Below, piece after piece: positions 1 to 6,709 of a stretch of 7,193 nucleotides of DNA. The notes under the pieces are model-generated. The model had not been told where the DNA came from and did no database searches. It saw only the letters and a program-made list of their open reading frames with translations. The stretch is taken from positions 1-7,193 of the forward strand of contig JAIRMF010000012.1 of assembly GCA_031258895.1 (NCBI GenBank), written 5' to 3'. A program made the translations under genes and the position numbers. The DNA is from Dysgonamonadaceae bacterium. Lineage in GTDB: Bacteria; Bacteroidota; Bacteroidia; Bacteroidales; Azobacteroidaceae. Position 1 is the first letter of the stretch; every line of letters begins with the position of its first letter.

Positions 1-1773
1 AAAGGTCCATTCGGCAACCTCAACCTGACCGGTAACTGGGACGAAGAAACACAAGGCGTCATCATGCAGGGAACGGCAAAAGCCCCCAACTCACGAGTCG
101 ATATCGACGGCGTAATATACCCCCTCAAAGAAACCCTATCCATAAACTTCGACGCCGACCATGCCGACGCCGGATTTCTTAGAAAGTACCTCGACAAAAC
201 ATTAAAAAACATAGAAGGCGATTTCTCCGGAAACCTAAGACTGTTCGGCAGCCTGAACGACCCTACCGTCGAAGGAAACGTCCTCGCCCATCAATGCCGG
301 TTCGGTATCGACTTCCTCAATACATCCTACACCTTCGCCGACTCAATAATCCTTCGCAGCGACGAAATACGCATCGACAAAATCAAAATATTCGACCAAA
401 AAGGTAACGCTGCAACCGCAACCGGGTACGTACGTCACAACCTTTTCTCCGATTTCAAGTTCCACGCCGACATTTCATTCGACAATTTTATGATTTATAA
501 TGCCGACAACAAAAAGAACCCCGCCATGTACGGAACTGTCTTCGGTACCGGAAACACACGCTTAGACGGCACGGAAGATTTGATAAATATCGACCTCTCG
601 TTCCAAAACACCGCCAACAGTCATATAACACTCAACTTCATGGAAGAACAGGACGTCATAGATTACGACTTCATACGTTTCGTCCAAACCGAGAAAAATC
701 CGACGGAAACAAAAATAATACCCCCTCAAAACCTCGATACAATAACAAACGACCAGGACACGGAAATAAGACTCAACCTCATGCTCGACGTCAATCAGCA
801 AGCAAGCATTAATCTCATAATGGACCCCGAACTCGGCGACAAAATAAGCGGATACGGCAACGGAAATCTCCAAATACAGTACGGCGACAAAATTCCTCTA
901 CGAGTGCTCGGAACTTACACCATCGCACGAGGAAAATACAACTTCAGTCTCCAACAGGCAATCCACCGTAACTTCGATATCACCGACGGAAGTACCGTTT
1001 ACTTCAACGGAGACCCAAATACAACTATCCTCAACTTAACTGCTAACCATACCGTACAGGCTAACCTCGGCGACCTCGACCGACAACTCCTCGAACAACA
1101 ACAAAGCACCAAAGGTAATATACCCGTAAACTGCATCCTCAAACTTGACGGAGAACTGTACCACCCGGACGTCTCCTTCGATATCGCTCTGCCCAACTCA
1201 AGCGAAGAACTCAACCGCCAAGTCAAAAGTTACATCCGTACCGACGACATCCTTACCCAACAATTTGTCTATCTGCTCGTGTTAAGCCGCTTTTATACCT
1301 CCCCCGAATACATGTACGAAGGCTCCCAGACAAATAACAACATGTCATATCTGACTTCAATGCTCTCCTCGCAAATATCACAAATACTGGGTACCCTAAG
1401 TAATAAATTCCAGTTAGGTACAAAGTATCACCAGTCCTACTACGGAACAGAACAAACCGGCACCGAAATGGAACTGCTGCTATCCAGCCAACTCCTCGAC
1501 GACAGACTGCTCATCAACGGCAATTTCGGATACATCGACCGACCTTATCTCAGAGACCAAAACAGTACTAACGTCCCCCTGATAGGTGAATTCGACCTCG
1601 AATACCTCCTCAATAAAAACGGAAACATTAGACTGAAATTTTTTAGCCACTACAACTACCGCTACCTCAATCCCCACCCCGAAATAACAAATGGACTCGG
1701 CATACAGTTCCGTAAAGACTTCAACCATCTAAATGAAATCTTCGAGAGAAAACGAAAACCGAAAAAACAATGA
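1..1773 (+). CDS. tamB: TamB family translocation/assembly module protein, C-terminal part (5' truncated by window edge)
   Basis: The frame is open from the first base, so the gene begins outside the window; the ATG at 64 is internal. The visible 590 residues are the C-terminal TamB domain (DUF490). They are rich in beta strand, with alternating polar and hydrophobic residues and a G-x-G-x-G-x-L-x-I-x-Y type strand near residue 284. Conserved strands at the end (LLLSSQLLDDRLLINGNFGY, then GLGIQFRKDFN) lead into a basic tail, KRKPKKQ. Family knowledge: TamB proteins are anchored in the inner membrane, span the periplasm, and take part in outer-membrane protein assembly or phospholipid transport. 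The N-terminal anchor is not visible; full-length Bacteroidetes members usually exceed 1,000 residues. Codon use is strikingly C- and A-rich (Leu mostly CTC, Asn AAC), unlike the genes downstream. The family is confident; the exact function in this organism is inferred. Confidence 0.9.
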   Translation, partial: KGPFGNLNLTGNWDEETQGVIMQGTAKAPNSRVDIDGVIYPLKETLSINFDADHADAGFLRKYLDKTLKNIEGDFSGNLRLFGSLNDPTVEGNVLAHQCRFGIDFLNTSYTFADSIILRSDEIRIDKIKIFDQKGNAATATGYVRHNLFSDFKFHADISFDNFMIYNADNKKNPAMYGTVFGTGNTRLDGTEDLINIDLSFQNTANSHITLNFMEEQDVIDYDFIRFVQTEKNPTETKIIPPQNLDTITNDQDTEIRLNLMLDVNQQASINLIMDPELGDKISGYGNGNLQIQYGDKIPLRVLGTYTIARGKYNFSLQQAIHRNFDITDGSTVYFNGDPNTTILNLTANHTVQANLGDLDRQLLEQQQSTKGNIPVNCILKLDGELYHPDVSFDIALPNSSEELNRQVKSYIRTDDILTQQFVYLLVLSRFYTSPEYMYEGSQTNNNMSYLTSMLSSQISQILGTLSNKFQLGTKYHQSYYGTEQTGTEMELLLSSQLLDDRLLINGNFGYIDRPYLRDQNSTNVPLIGEFDLEYLLNKNGNIRLKFFSHYNYRYLNPHPEITNGLGIQFRKDFNHLNEIFERKRKPKKQ

Positions 1774-1841
1774 CAGAAGAAACAACCTGAAAACCGTAAC
1801 AACCACCCGTATAACTGACCAACAAACCGAAAAAAAATTCA

Positions 1842-1849
1842 TACCTTTG
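1842..1849 (+). promoter_or_regulatory. Bacteroidetes -7 promoter element (TAnnTTTG) for the regulator/acyl-CoA synthetase unit
   Basis: TACCTTTG is an exact match to the Bacteroidetes sigma-ABfr -7 consensus TAnnTTTG. It lies 18 bases before the ATG at 1868, in the 94-bp gap after tamB. No clear TTG-type -33 element is visible 19-21 bases upstream, only an A/C-rich stretch. The site implies a short leader and supports the start at 1868, because the longer open frame reaching back into tamB would begin upstream of this promoter. The call rests on motif match and position only. Confidence 0.6.
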
Positions 1850-1867
1850 CATCTCAAAATAATATCT

Positions 1868-2416
1868 ATGAACGAACAAATCAAACAAATTGCCGAACGA
1901 CTCAAAGGACTGCGCGATTCACTCGAACTGTCGATCGAAGAAATGGCTGTCTGCTGCCGGCGCAAAGAAGAAGAAATCCGTCATTATGAATCGGGAGAAA
2001 CCGATATTCCAATGAGTTTTTTGTTCGATGCGGCACAACGGTTCAATATAGACACCTCTACCCTTATCTCAGGGGAGGAACCGAGAATGACGGCATACTT
2101 CCTGACCAGGGCGGGAAAAGGAAAATCCGTCGAACGTAATCAGGCGTATAAATATCAAGCCCTCGCGAGCGGGTTCAAACGCCCGGATTTCGAACCCTTC
2201 GAGGTAATCGTCGAACCAAATACGCAGAAAGTCCATCTCAATTCCCACGAAGGAAAAGAGTTTGACTATGTCCTCGAAGGACGTATGCTGTTCACAATAA
2301 ACAATCGCGAGCTGATACTAAACAAAGGGGATTCCATATATTTCGATTCTTCAAATCCCCATGGAATGAAAGCGCTCGATGGAAAACCGGTGAAATTTCT
2401 TGCAATAATCAAATAG
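1868..2416 (+). CDS. XRE-family transcriptional regulator with C-terminal cupin sensor domain
   Basis: This 182-residue protein has an N-terminal helix-turn-helix of the XRE/HTH_3 type (about residues 6-70, ending in the typical ESGETDIP...LF.AA..F turn). A C-terminal cupin_2 barrel spans about residues 108-180. Cupin motif 1 is recognisable as H127-x3-E131-x6-G138; motif 2 has G154 and H165. These could bind a metal or small ligand. The frame is open back to 1733, but that extension overlaps tamB and precedes the TAnnTTTG element, so the ATG at 1868 is chosen. The stop is only 5 bp before the synthetase start, so the two are almost certainly co-transcribed. Family knowledge: XRE-cupin proteins usually sense a metabolite through the cupin and control adjacent catabolic genes. 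I infer that it regulates the synthetase and perhaps itself; the ligand is unknown. A Cys pair (C29-C30) in the HTH is unusual but of unknown meaning. Confidence 0.9.
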   Translation: MNEQIKQIAERLKGLRDSLELSIEEMAVCCRRKEEEIRHYESGETDIPMSFLFDAAQRFNIDTSTLISGEEPRMTAYFLTRAGKGKSVERNQAYKYQALASGFKRPDFEPFEVIVEPNTQKVHLNSHEGKEFDYVLEGRMLFTINNRELILNKGDSIYFDSSNPHGMKALDGKPVKFLAIIK

Positions 2417-2421
2417 AGAAA

Positions 2422-4080
2422 ATGGTTGAAAAATATATATCTCAACAGACTTTCGAAAATCAGGAAGACTTTAACAGGAATTTTAAGATAAATGTCCCTG
2501 AAAACTTCAATTTCGCCTACGATATAGTAGATGAATGGGCAAGAACAAACCCTGATAAACCGGCGCTGAAATGGGTAAACGACCGGAACGAACAACGATG
2601 TTTCACTTTCCGCGAAATAAAAGAACAGAGCGACGCTGCCGCTTCCTATTTCCTGTCTCTCGGCGTCGGCAAAGGAGATATGGTGATGCTCATCCTGAAG
2701 CGACGTTATTGGTACTGGTTTGCCATCATCGGACTGCACAAGATAGGTGCGATCGCGATTCCGGCAACCCATTTATTGACCAAAAAAGACATCATCTATC
2801 GCTGCAATGCGGCCGACATTAAGGCTATACTTTGCGTCGGGGAGGAGCCTGTCGTAAAGCAGGTAGATGATGCGTTGCCGGACTGTCCGACACTCAAGAA
2901 ACGTATAACGACAGGCCCCTTTGTTCCCGATGGATGGGAGGATTTCCGGCAAGGAATAGAAAATGCCGCCCCATTTGTACGACCAAAAGAACCGTCCGAC
3001 AACAACGACATGATGTTGCTCTACTTCACATCCGGCACTACCGGAGAACCCAAAATGGTTGTCCATAATTATGCCTATCCGCTCGGACACATTATCACTT
3101 CGGGCTATTGGCAAAACCTGCACGATGGCGACTTGCATTTGACCGTTGCCGATACCGGCTGGGCGAAGGCGGCGTGGGGAAAACTTTACGGACAGTGGAT
3201 CATGGGCGCCTGCGTTTTCGTTTACGACCATGAAAAATTCTCCGCTGCCGACATGTTGCGTGTAATGCAGGACCATCGCGTAACATCGTTTTGTGCACCG
3301 CCGACTGTTTATCGTTTCATGATTCTGGAGGATTTGACGAAATACGACCTTTCGGCGCTCAAGTACTGTGAAGTAGCCGGTGAACCGCTCAATCCCGTTG
3401 TATACGAAACATTTTACATGTCTACCGGCATAAAGATGATGGAGGGTTTCGGACAAACGGAAATGACGGTCTCAATAGCCAACTATCCTTGGATGGAGCC
3501 TAAACCGGGATCAATGGGAATGCCGAGTCCCGCCTACGATATGGACTTGCTGACGGCCGACGGACGTAGCGCCGAGGATGGTGAGCAGGGCGAAATCATA
3601 TTTCGTACCGACCGTATCAAGCCTGTCGGGCTTTTTATGGGATACTACCGCGACGAAGAACTCACCCACAGCGTTTATCACAACAATATTTATCACACCG
3701 GTGATATTGCATGGCGCGACGAGGACGGTTATTACTGGTTTGTAGGTCGCAACGACGATGTGATCAAAAGTTCCGGCTATCGTATCGGTCCGTTTGAAGT
3801 CGAATCGGCATTGATGACCCATCCGGCCGTAGTGGAATGTGCGATCACGGGCGTACCGGACGAGGTTCGCGGACAGATAGTGAAGGCAACCGTTATTCTC
3901 GCGGAAGACTACAAATCACGGGCCGGTGAAGCACTCGTAAAGGAGATTCAGGATCACGTCAAGCAAGTAACCGCACCATACAAATACCCGAGAATTGTAG
4001 AGTTTGTCGACGAGCTGCCGAAAACCATCAGCGGAAAGATTCGCAGGGTACAGATAAGGAATAAGACAAGCATGGAATAA
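2422..4080 (+). CDS. AMP-forming acyl-CoA synthetase (acetyl-CoA synthetase / medium-chain ACSM-like)
   Basis: This 552-residue adenylate-forming enzyme converts a carboxylic acid, ATP and CoA to acyl-CoA, AMP and pyrophosphate in the cytoplasm. The core motifs are present: phosphate loop YFTSGTTGEPK (201-211), EGFGQTE (341-347), YHTGD (424-428), the hinge and A8 region R443 to I455 (with KSSGYRI), and A10 PKTISGKIRR with catalytic Lys at about 539. Length and motif spelling (GWAKAAWGKLYGQW, CAPPTVYR) fit the ACSM/COG0365-like group rather than classical AcsA, which is about 100 residues longer. Substrate cannot be read from sequence; short- or medium-chain, branched-chain or aromatic acids are all possible. 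It starts 5 bp after the XRE-cupin stop, with a purine-rich AGAGAAA as the probable ribosome site, and so appears to be the regulator's main target. No broken motifs are seen, so the enzyme should be active. Confidence 0.93.
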   Translation: MVEKYISQQTFENQEDFNRNFKINVPENFNFAYDIVDEWARTNPDKPALKWVNDRNEQRCFTFREIKEQSDAAASYFLSLGVGKGDMVMLILKRRYWYWFAIIGLHKIGAIAIPATHLLTKKDIIYRCNAADIKAILCVGEEPVVKQVDDALPDCPTLKKRITTGPFVPDGWEDFRQGIENAAPFVRPKEPSDNNDMMLLYFTSGTTGEPKMVVHNYAYPLGHIITSGYWQNLHDGDLHLTVADTGWAKAAWGKLYGQWIMGACVFVYDHEKFSAADMLRVMQDHRVTSFCAPPTVYRFMILEDLTKYDLSALKYCEVAGEPLNPVVYETFYMSTGIKMMEGFGQTEMTVSIANYPWMEPKPGSMGMPSPAYDMDLLTADGRSAEDGEQGEIIFRTDRIKPVGLFMGYYRDEELTHSVYHNNIYHTGDIAWRDEDGYYWFVGRNDDVIKSSGYRIGPFEVESALMTHPAVVECAITGVPDEVRGQIVKATVILAEDYKSRAGEALVKEIQDHVKQVTAPYKYPRIVEFVDELPKTISGKIRRVQIRNKTSME

Positions 4081-4119
4081 TTACTTATTTTCAAACAATC
4101 TAACTTATATTTCAAAATT

Positions 4120-4701
4120 ATGGAAGAGAAAAGTATTAAAGGAACAAGAACGGAGAGAAATCTCTTACAGTCATTTGCGGGCGAGAGCCAGGCGAGGACG
4201 CGTTACACTTTTTTTGCAAGTGCGGCAAAAAAGGAAGGTTTTGAACAGATCTCGGCAATTTTCCTTGAGACGGCCGAGCAGGAGAAGGAACATGCAAAAC
4301 GTTTCTTCAAGTTTTTGGAAGGGGGAGAAGTAGAGATCACGGCGAGTTTTCCTGCCGGTGTTATCGGTACTACCGCCGAGAACCTCAAGGCAGCGGCAGA
4401 GGGTGAGAACGAGGAATGGACGAAGATGTATCCGCTGTTTGCCGAGATTGCCAGGGAGGAGGGTTTCCCGCAGATTGCCACTGCTTTCAAGATGATTGCG
4501 AAGGTAGAGGAGCAACACGAGATACGTTATCGCAAGCTTCTCGCCGACGTTCTTGACGGTAAAGTTTTCAAACAGGATGAAGAGACCACATGGCAATGTC
4601 GGAACTGCGGTTATGTTCACAGCGGCAAGGGCGCTCCCGACAAATGTCCGTCATGCCTTCACCCGCAGGCGTATTTTGAACGCGAGAAGAAGAATTATTA
4701 A
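4120..4701 (+). CDS. rbr: Rubrerythrin (di-iron peroxidase with C-terminal rubredoxin domain)
   Basis: The 193-residue protein has the standard two-domain rubrerythrin layout. The N-terminal ferritin-like four-helix bundle carries the di-iron ligands: E22 in the first helix (AGESQARTRY), E55-x-x-H58, E96/E99 (GENEEWTKMYP), and E130-x-x-H133. The C-terminal rubredoxin domain has C160-x2-C163 and C176-x2-C179, which bind one iron. Length is typical for the family (about 190). Known role: cytoplasmic NAD(P)H-linked reduction of hydrogen peroxide in anaerobes, with electrons delivered through the rubredoxin site. The leader of 39 bp after the synthetase is AT-rich with no Shine-Dalgarno sequence, usual for Bacteroidota. 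A partial -7-like match (TATATTTC, 4106-4113) is too near the start to trust. It may be transcribed separately or by read-through from the synthetase. Confidence 0.97.
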   Translation: MEEKSIKGTRTERNLLQSFAGESQARTRYTFFASAAKKEGFEQISAIFLETAEQEKEHAKRFFKFLEGGEVEITASFPAGVIGTTAENLKAAAEGENEEWTKMYPLFAEIAREEGFPQIATAFKMIAKVEEQHEIRYRKLLADVLDGKVFKQDEETTWQCRNCGYVHSGKGAPDKCPSCLHPQAYFEREKKNY

Positions 4702-4735
4702 GCGGCTCATGTAAGACCTGTTAAATGTTTTGAGC

Positions 4736-5896
4736 ATGAGAAGAAAAATCAGAATGGGAATGGTTGGCGGGGGCCCCGGTTCGTTTATCGGCGCTGTTCA
4801 TCGCATTGCCGCCAACCTTGACGGACAGATTGAGTTAGTGTGCGGATGTTTTAGTTCATCGGCGGGGAAATCTCTGGAGACGGGCAGGGAACTTTATTTG
4901 CCTGAAAACAGGATTTACCCTACATATCAGGAGATGATCCTACAGGAGGCTTTACTGCCGAGCGACGAGCGCATGGATTTTGTATCCGTCGTCACGCCTA
5001 ACCACGTACATTTCGAGCCTGTTTATTCGGCGCTTGAGCACGGCTTTCACGTTGTACTTGACAAACCGATGACTTTCACGCTTGACGAGGCTTGGCGGTT
5101 GAAGGAGAAGGTCGAACAGACCGGACTGCTTTTCGCTTTGACCCACACTTACACGGGTTATCCGATGGTGAAGGAGGCTCGCAGGCGTGTTCTTCGCGGT
5201 GATTTCGGCAAGATACGTAGGATATACGTTGAGTATCCTCAGGGCTGGCTTTCGGATGATGTTTCGGAAGCCGACAACAAGCAGGCCGGCTGGCGTGTTG
5301 ATCCGAATCGTTCCGGTATTGCGGGATGTATGGGTGATATAGGCACGCACGCTTTCAACCTTGCGGAATACGTCACCGGGCTTAAGACTGTTGAGTTGTG
5401 CGCCGAACTTAACACTTTTGTCTCCGGGCGGCGGTTGGACGATGACGGGGCGGCGATGTTACGTTATGAGGGCGGCGCACGCGGGCTGCTTGCCGCGTCA
5501 CAGATTGCTGTTGGCGAGGAGAACAGTTTGTTTATCCGTGTTTATGGCGAGAGGGGCGGTTTGGAATGGCGCCAGGAGGAGCCTAACACGCTTCTTGTGA
5601 AGTGGGGTGACAGGCCGAACGAAATTGTTCGCACATCGAACGGGTATCTTTCCACGTTTGCCAGACACAACGCACGCACGCCGGGCGGACATCCGGAGGG
5701 CTATATCGAGGCGTTTGCCAACATATACCGCAATTTTGCGTTGGCATTGCAGTGTCGTTTGGAGGGTGTTGAGGCTAAGGCTGAATATCTCGATTTTCCT
5801 TCTGTTGACGATGGTTTACGCGGGATGCAGTTCATCAGTACGGTTGTATCATCTTCGGTTGGCGGTGGGAGATGGTTACCGATGATAGAGAGATAG
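4736..5896 (+). CDS. Gfo/Idh/MocA family NAD(P)-dependent oxidoreductase
   Basis: This 386-residue protein has an N-terminal Rossmann fold: beta strand, then GGGPGSFIG (11-19), the dinucleotide-binding loop. VTPNHVHF (86-93) and VVLDKPMT (106-113) follow; the latter contains the family's catalytic-type Lys (K110 in a DKP version of the EKP motif). GDIGTHAFN (200-208) in the C-terminal substrate domain supplies the usual Asp and His. The frame can be read from a TTG at 4730, but the ATG six bases later is the more natural start and leaves the Rossmann strand intact. Family members oxidise or reduce sugars, inositols or sugar nucleotides; this one shows no diagnostic substrate signature, so none is assigned. 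It lies 34 bp after rubrerythrin, possibly co-transcribed, and the hairpin just after its stop probably ends the transcript. No sugar-pathway genes are adjacent. Confidence 0.92.
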   Translation: MRRKIRMGMVGGGPGSFIGAVHRIAANLDGQIELVCGCFSSSAGKSLETGRELYLPENRIYPTYQEMILQEALLPSDERMDFVSVVTPNHVHFEPVYSALEHGFHVVLDKPMTFTLDEAWRLKEKVEQTGLLFALTHTYTGYPMVKEARRRVLRGDFGKIRRIYVEYPQGWLSDDVSEADNKQAGWRVDPNRSGIAGCMGDIGTHAFNLAEYVTGLKTVELCAELNTFVSGRRLDDDGAAMLRYEGGARGLLAASQIAVGEENSLFIRVYGERGGLEWRQEEPNTLLVKWGDRPNEIVRTSNGYLSTFARHNARTPGGHPEGYIEAFANIYRNFALALQCRLEGVEAKAEYLDFPSVDDGLRGMQFISTVVSSSVGGGRWLPMIER

Positions 5897-5917
5897 TTTA
5901 TGTTATTCATTTTGAAA

Positions 5918-5963
5918 ACGCGTAAGCGGGTCAGCTGTTTTCGGCCTGCTTACGCGTAATTTT
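5918..5963 (+). terminator. Rho-independent-like terminator after the oxidoreductase gene
   Basis: A perfect 10-bp inverted repeat, ACGCGTAAGC (5918-5927) and GCTTACGCGT (5948-5957), extends inward by G-U, G-C and G-C pairs to a 13-bp stem around a loop of about 17 bases. It is followed by AATTTT. It sits 21 bp after the oxidoreductase stop and 20 bp before nth. An A-run precedes the left arm, so the hairpin could also work on the other strand, though no minus-strand gene needs it here. The T-tract is short, so strength is uncertain. Confidence 0.7.
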
Positions 5964-5977
5964 ATGTCTTTTCGGGA

Positions 5978-6628
5978 ATGAACAAGAAACGACTGTACGC
6001 TGCTGTTCTCAAGTGGTTTGAGGAGACGACGCCCGATGCGAAGTCTGAATTGCGGTACAGTAATCCTTATCAGTTGATGGTTGCCGTTATTTTGTCGGCC
6101 CAGTGCACGGACAAGCGTGTGAACATGGTGACTCCGGCATTTTTCGAGTTGTACCCGACGGTTGAGGCGTTGGCTGCGGCGAGCAGGGAGGCTGTTGCGG
6201 GGTGTATCGGGTCGATATCCTATCCGAACAGTAAGGCGGCGTATTTGGTTGGGATGGCGGAGCGGGTTGTAGGCGAGTTTGGAGGGGAGATACCGTCGTC
6301 GGTAGAGGATTTAATGACATTACCGGGTGTAGGTCGGAAGACGGCTAATGTGATAGCCTCGGTTGCGTTTGGGGTTCCGGCTTTGGCGGTTGACACTCAT
6401 GTTTTTCGTGTAGCGGGGCGTTTGGGGCTTACCGATAATGCTCGCACTCCGGAGGAGGCGGAGCGGGAGCTTACCGGCAACATACCTCGCGAACTCTGGT
6501 CGATTGCTCATCACTGGCTCATTCTGCACGGGAGATATGTCTGCACGGCGAGGAAGCCGAGGTGCACGGAATGTGGCCTTGCGAAGCTTTGCAAATACGC
6601 GCGCGTTTGTGGTGATAAGGGGCGATAA
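5978..6628 (+). CDS. nth: Endonuclease III (DNA glycosylase/AP lyase)
   Basis: This 216-residue protein is close in length to E. coli Nth (211). It removes oxidised pyrimidines and cleaves the abasic site in base-excision repair. The helix-hairpin-helix LPGVGRKTANVI carries the catalytic Lys (K121), and VDTHVFR carries the catalytic Asp (D139). The C-terminal [4Fe-4S] loop is intact as C189-x6-C196-x2-C199-x5-C205. SAQCTDKRVN (40-49) is the usual N-terminal motif. The ATG at 5978 gives a complete N-terminus; the preceding ribosome site is weak (CGGGA). The upstream hairpin implies its own promoter or read-through, and no convincing promoter is visible in the 81-bp gap. Codon use is strongly G/T-rich (Leu mostly TTG, many GCG and GGG), opposite in bias to tamB. 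Confidence 0.97.
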   Translation: MNKKRLYAAVLKWFEETTPDAKSELRYSNPYQLMVAVILSAQCTDKRVNMVTPAFFELYPTVEALAAASREAVAGCIGSISYPNSKAAYLVGMAERVVGEFGGEIPSSVEDLMTLPGVGRKTANVIASVAFGVPALAVDTHVFRVAGRLGLTDNARTPEEAERELTGNIPRELWSIAHHWLILHGRYVCTARKPRCTECGLAKLCKYARVCGDKGR

Positions 6629-6651
6629 TTGGCTGTTCCCGTTATACAACA

Positions 6652-6683
6652 AGCGAGGCCTCCATTTCCGGAAGCCTCGCTTT
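6652..6683. terminator. Hairpin between convergent nth and FGE-fold genes, probable terminator
   Basis: AGCGAGGC (6652-6659) pairs perfectly with GCCTCGCT (6674-6681). After one C-A mismatch the stem continues for three more pairs (TCC/GGA), leaving a six-base loop. TTT ends the + strand side, so it best suits nth, whose stop is 23 bp upstream. On the minus strand it lies about 28 bp after the FGE-fold stop but has only a poor T-tract. It probably ends nth transcription and may serve both genes. Confidence 0.65.
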
Positions 6684-6709
6684 CTAACCAACAATGAAAC
6701 GAATTCTTT

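Noticed and set aside
1733..1867. N-terminal extension of the XRE-cupin reading frame back to 1733, overlapping the end of tamB
   Set aside because: The extension is a basic, low-complexity stretch unlike any HTH protein N-terminus. It overlaps tamB and begins upstream of the TAnnTTTG element. The ATG at 1868 starts directly at the HTH domain.
1774..1867. Replication origin in the gap where strand composition begins to change
   Set aside because: No DnaA boxes, AT-rich repeats or other iterated sites are visible in this 94-bp gap, so an origin feature cannot be supported from this window alone.
2266..3456. Long minus-strand open frames opposite the regulator and the synthetase
   Set aside because: They lie antisense to genes with complete, conserved motifs, and their translations show no recognisable domain.
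4081..4119. Possible promoter or riboswitch before rubrerythrin
   Set aside because: The 39-bp gap is AT-rich without a paired structure. The best -7 match (TATATTTC) lies only six bases before the ATG, too near for a normal leader.
4730..4735. TTG start two codons upstream of the oxidoreductase ATG
   Set aside because: An ATG at 4736 is available, gives a normal N-terminus before the Rossmann strand, and TTG starts are uncommon in this group.
5957..5964. TAATTTTA as a -7 promoter for nth
   Set aside because: It matches seven of eight consensus bases but lacks the final G, overlaps the terminator T-tract, and is easily expected by chance in AT-rich sequence.
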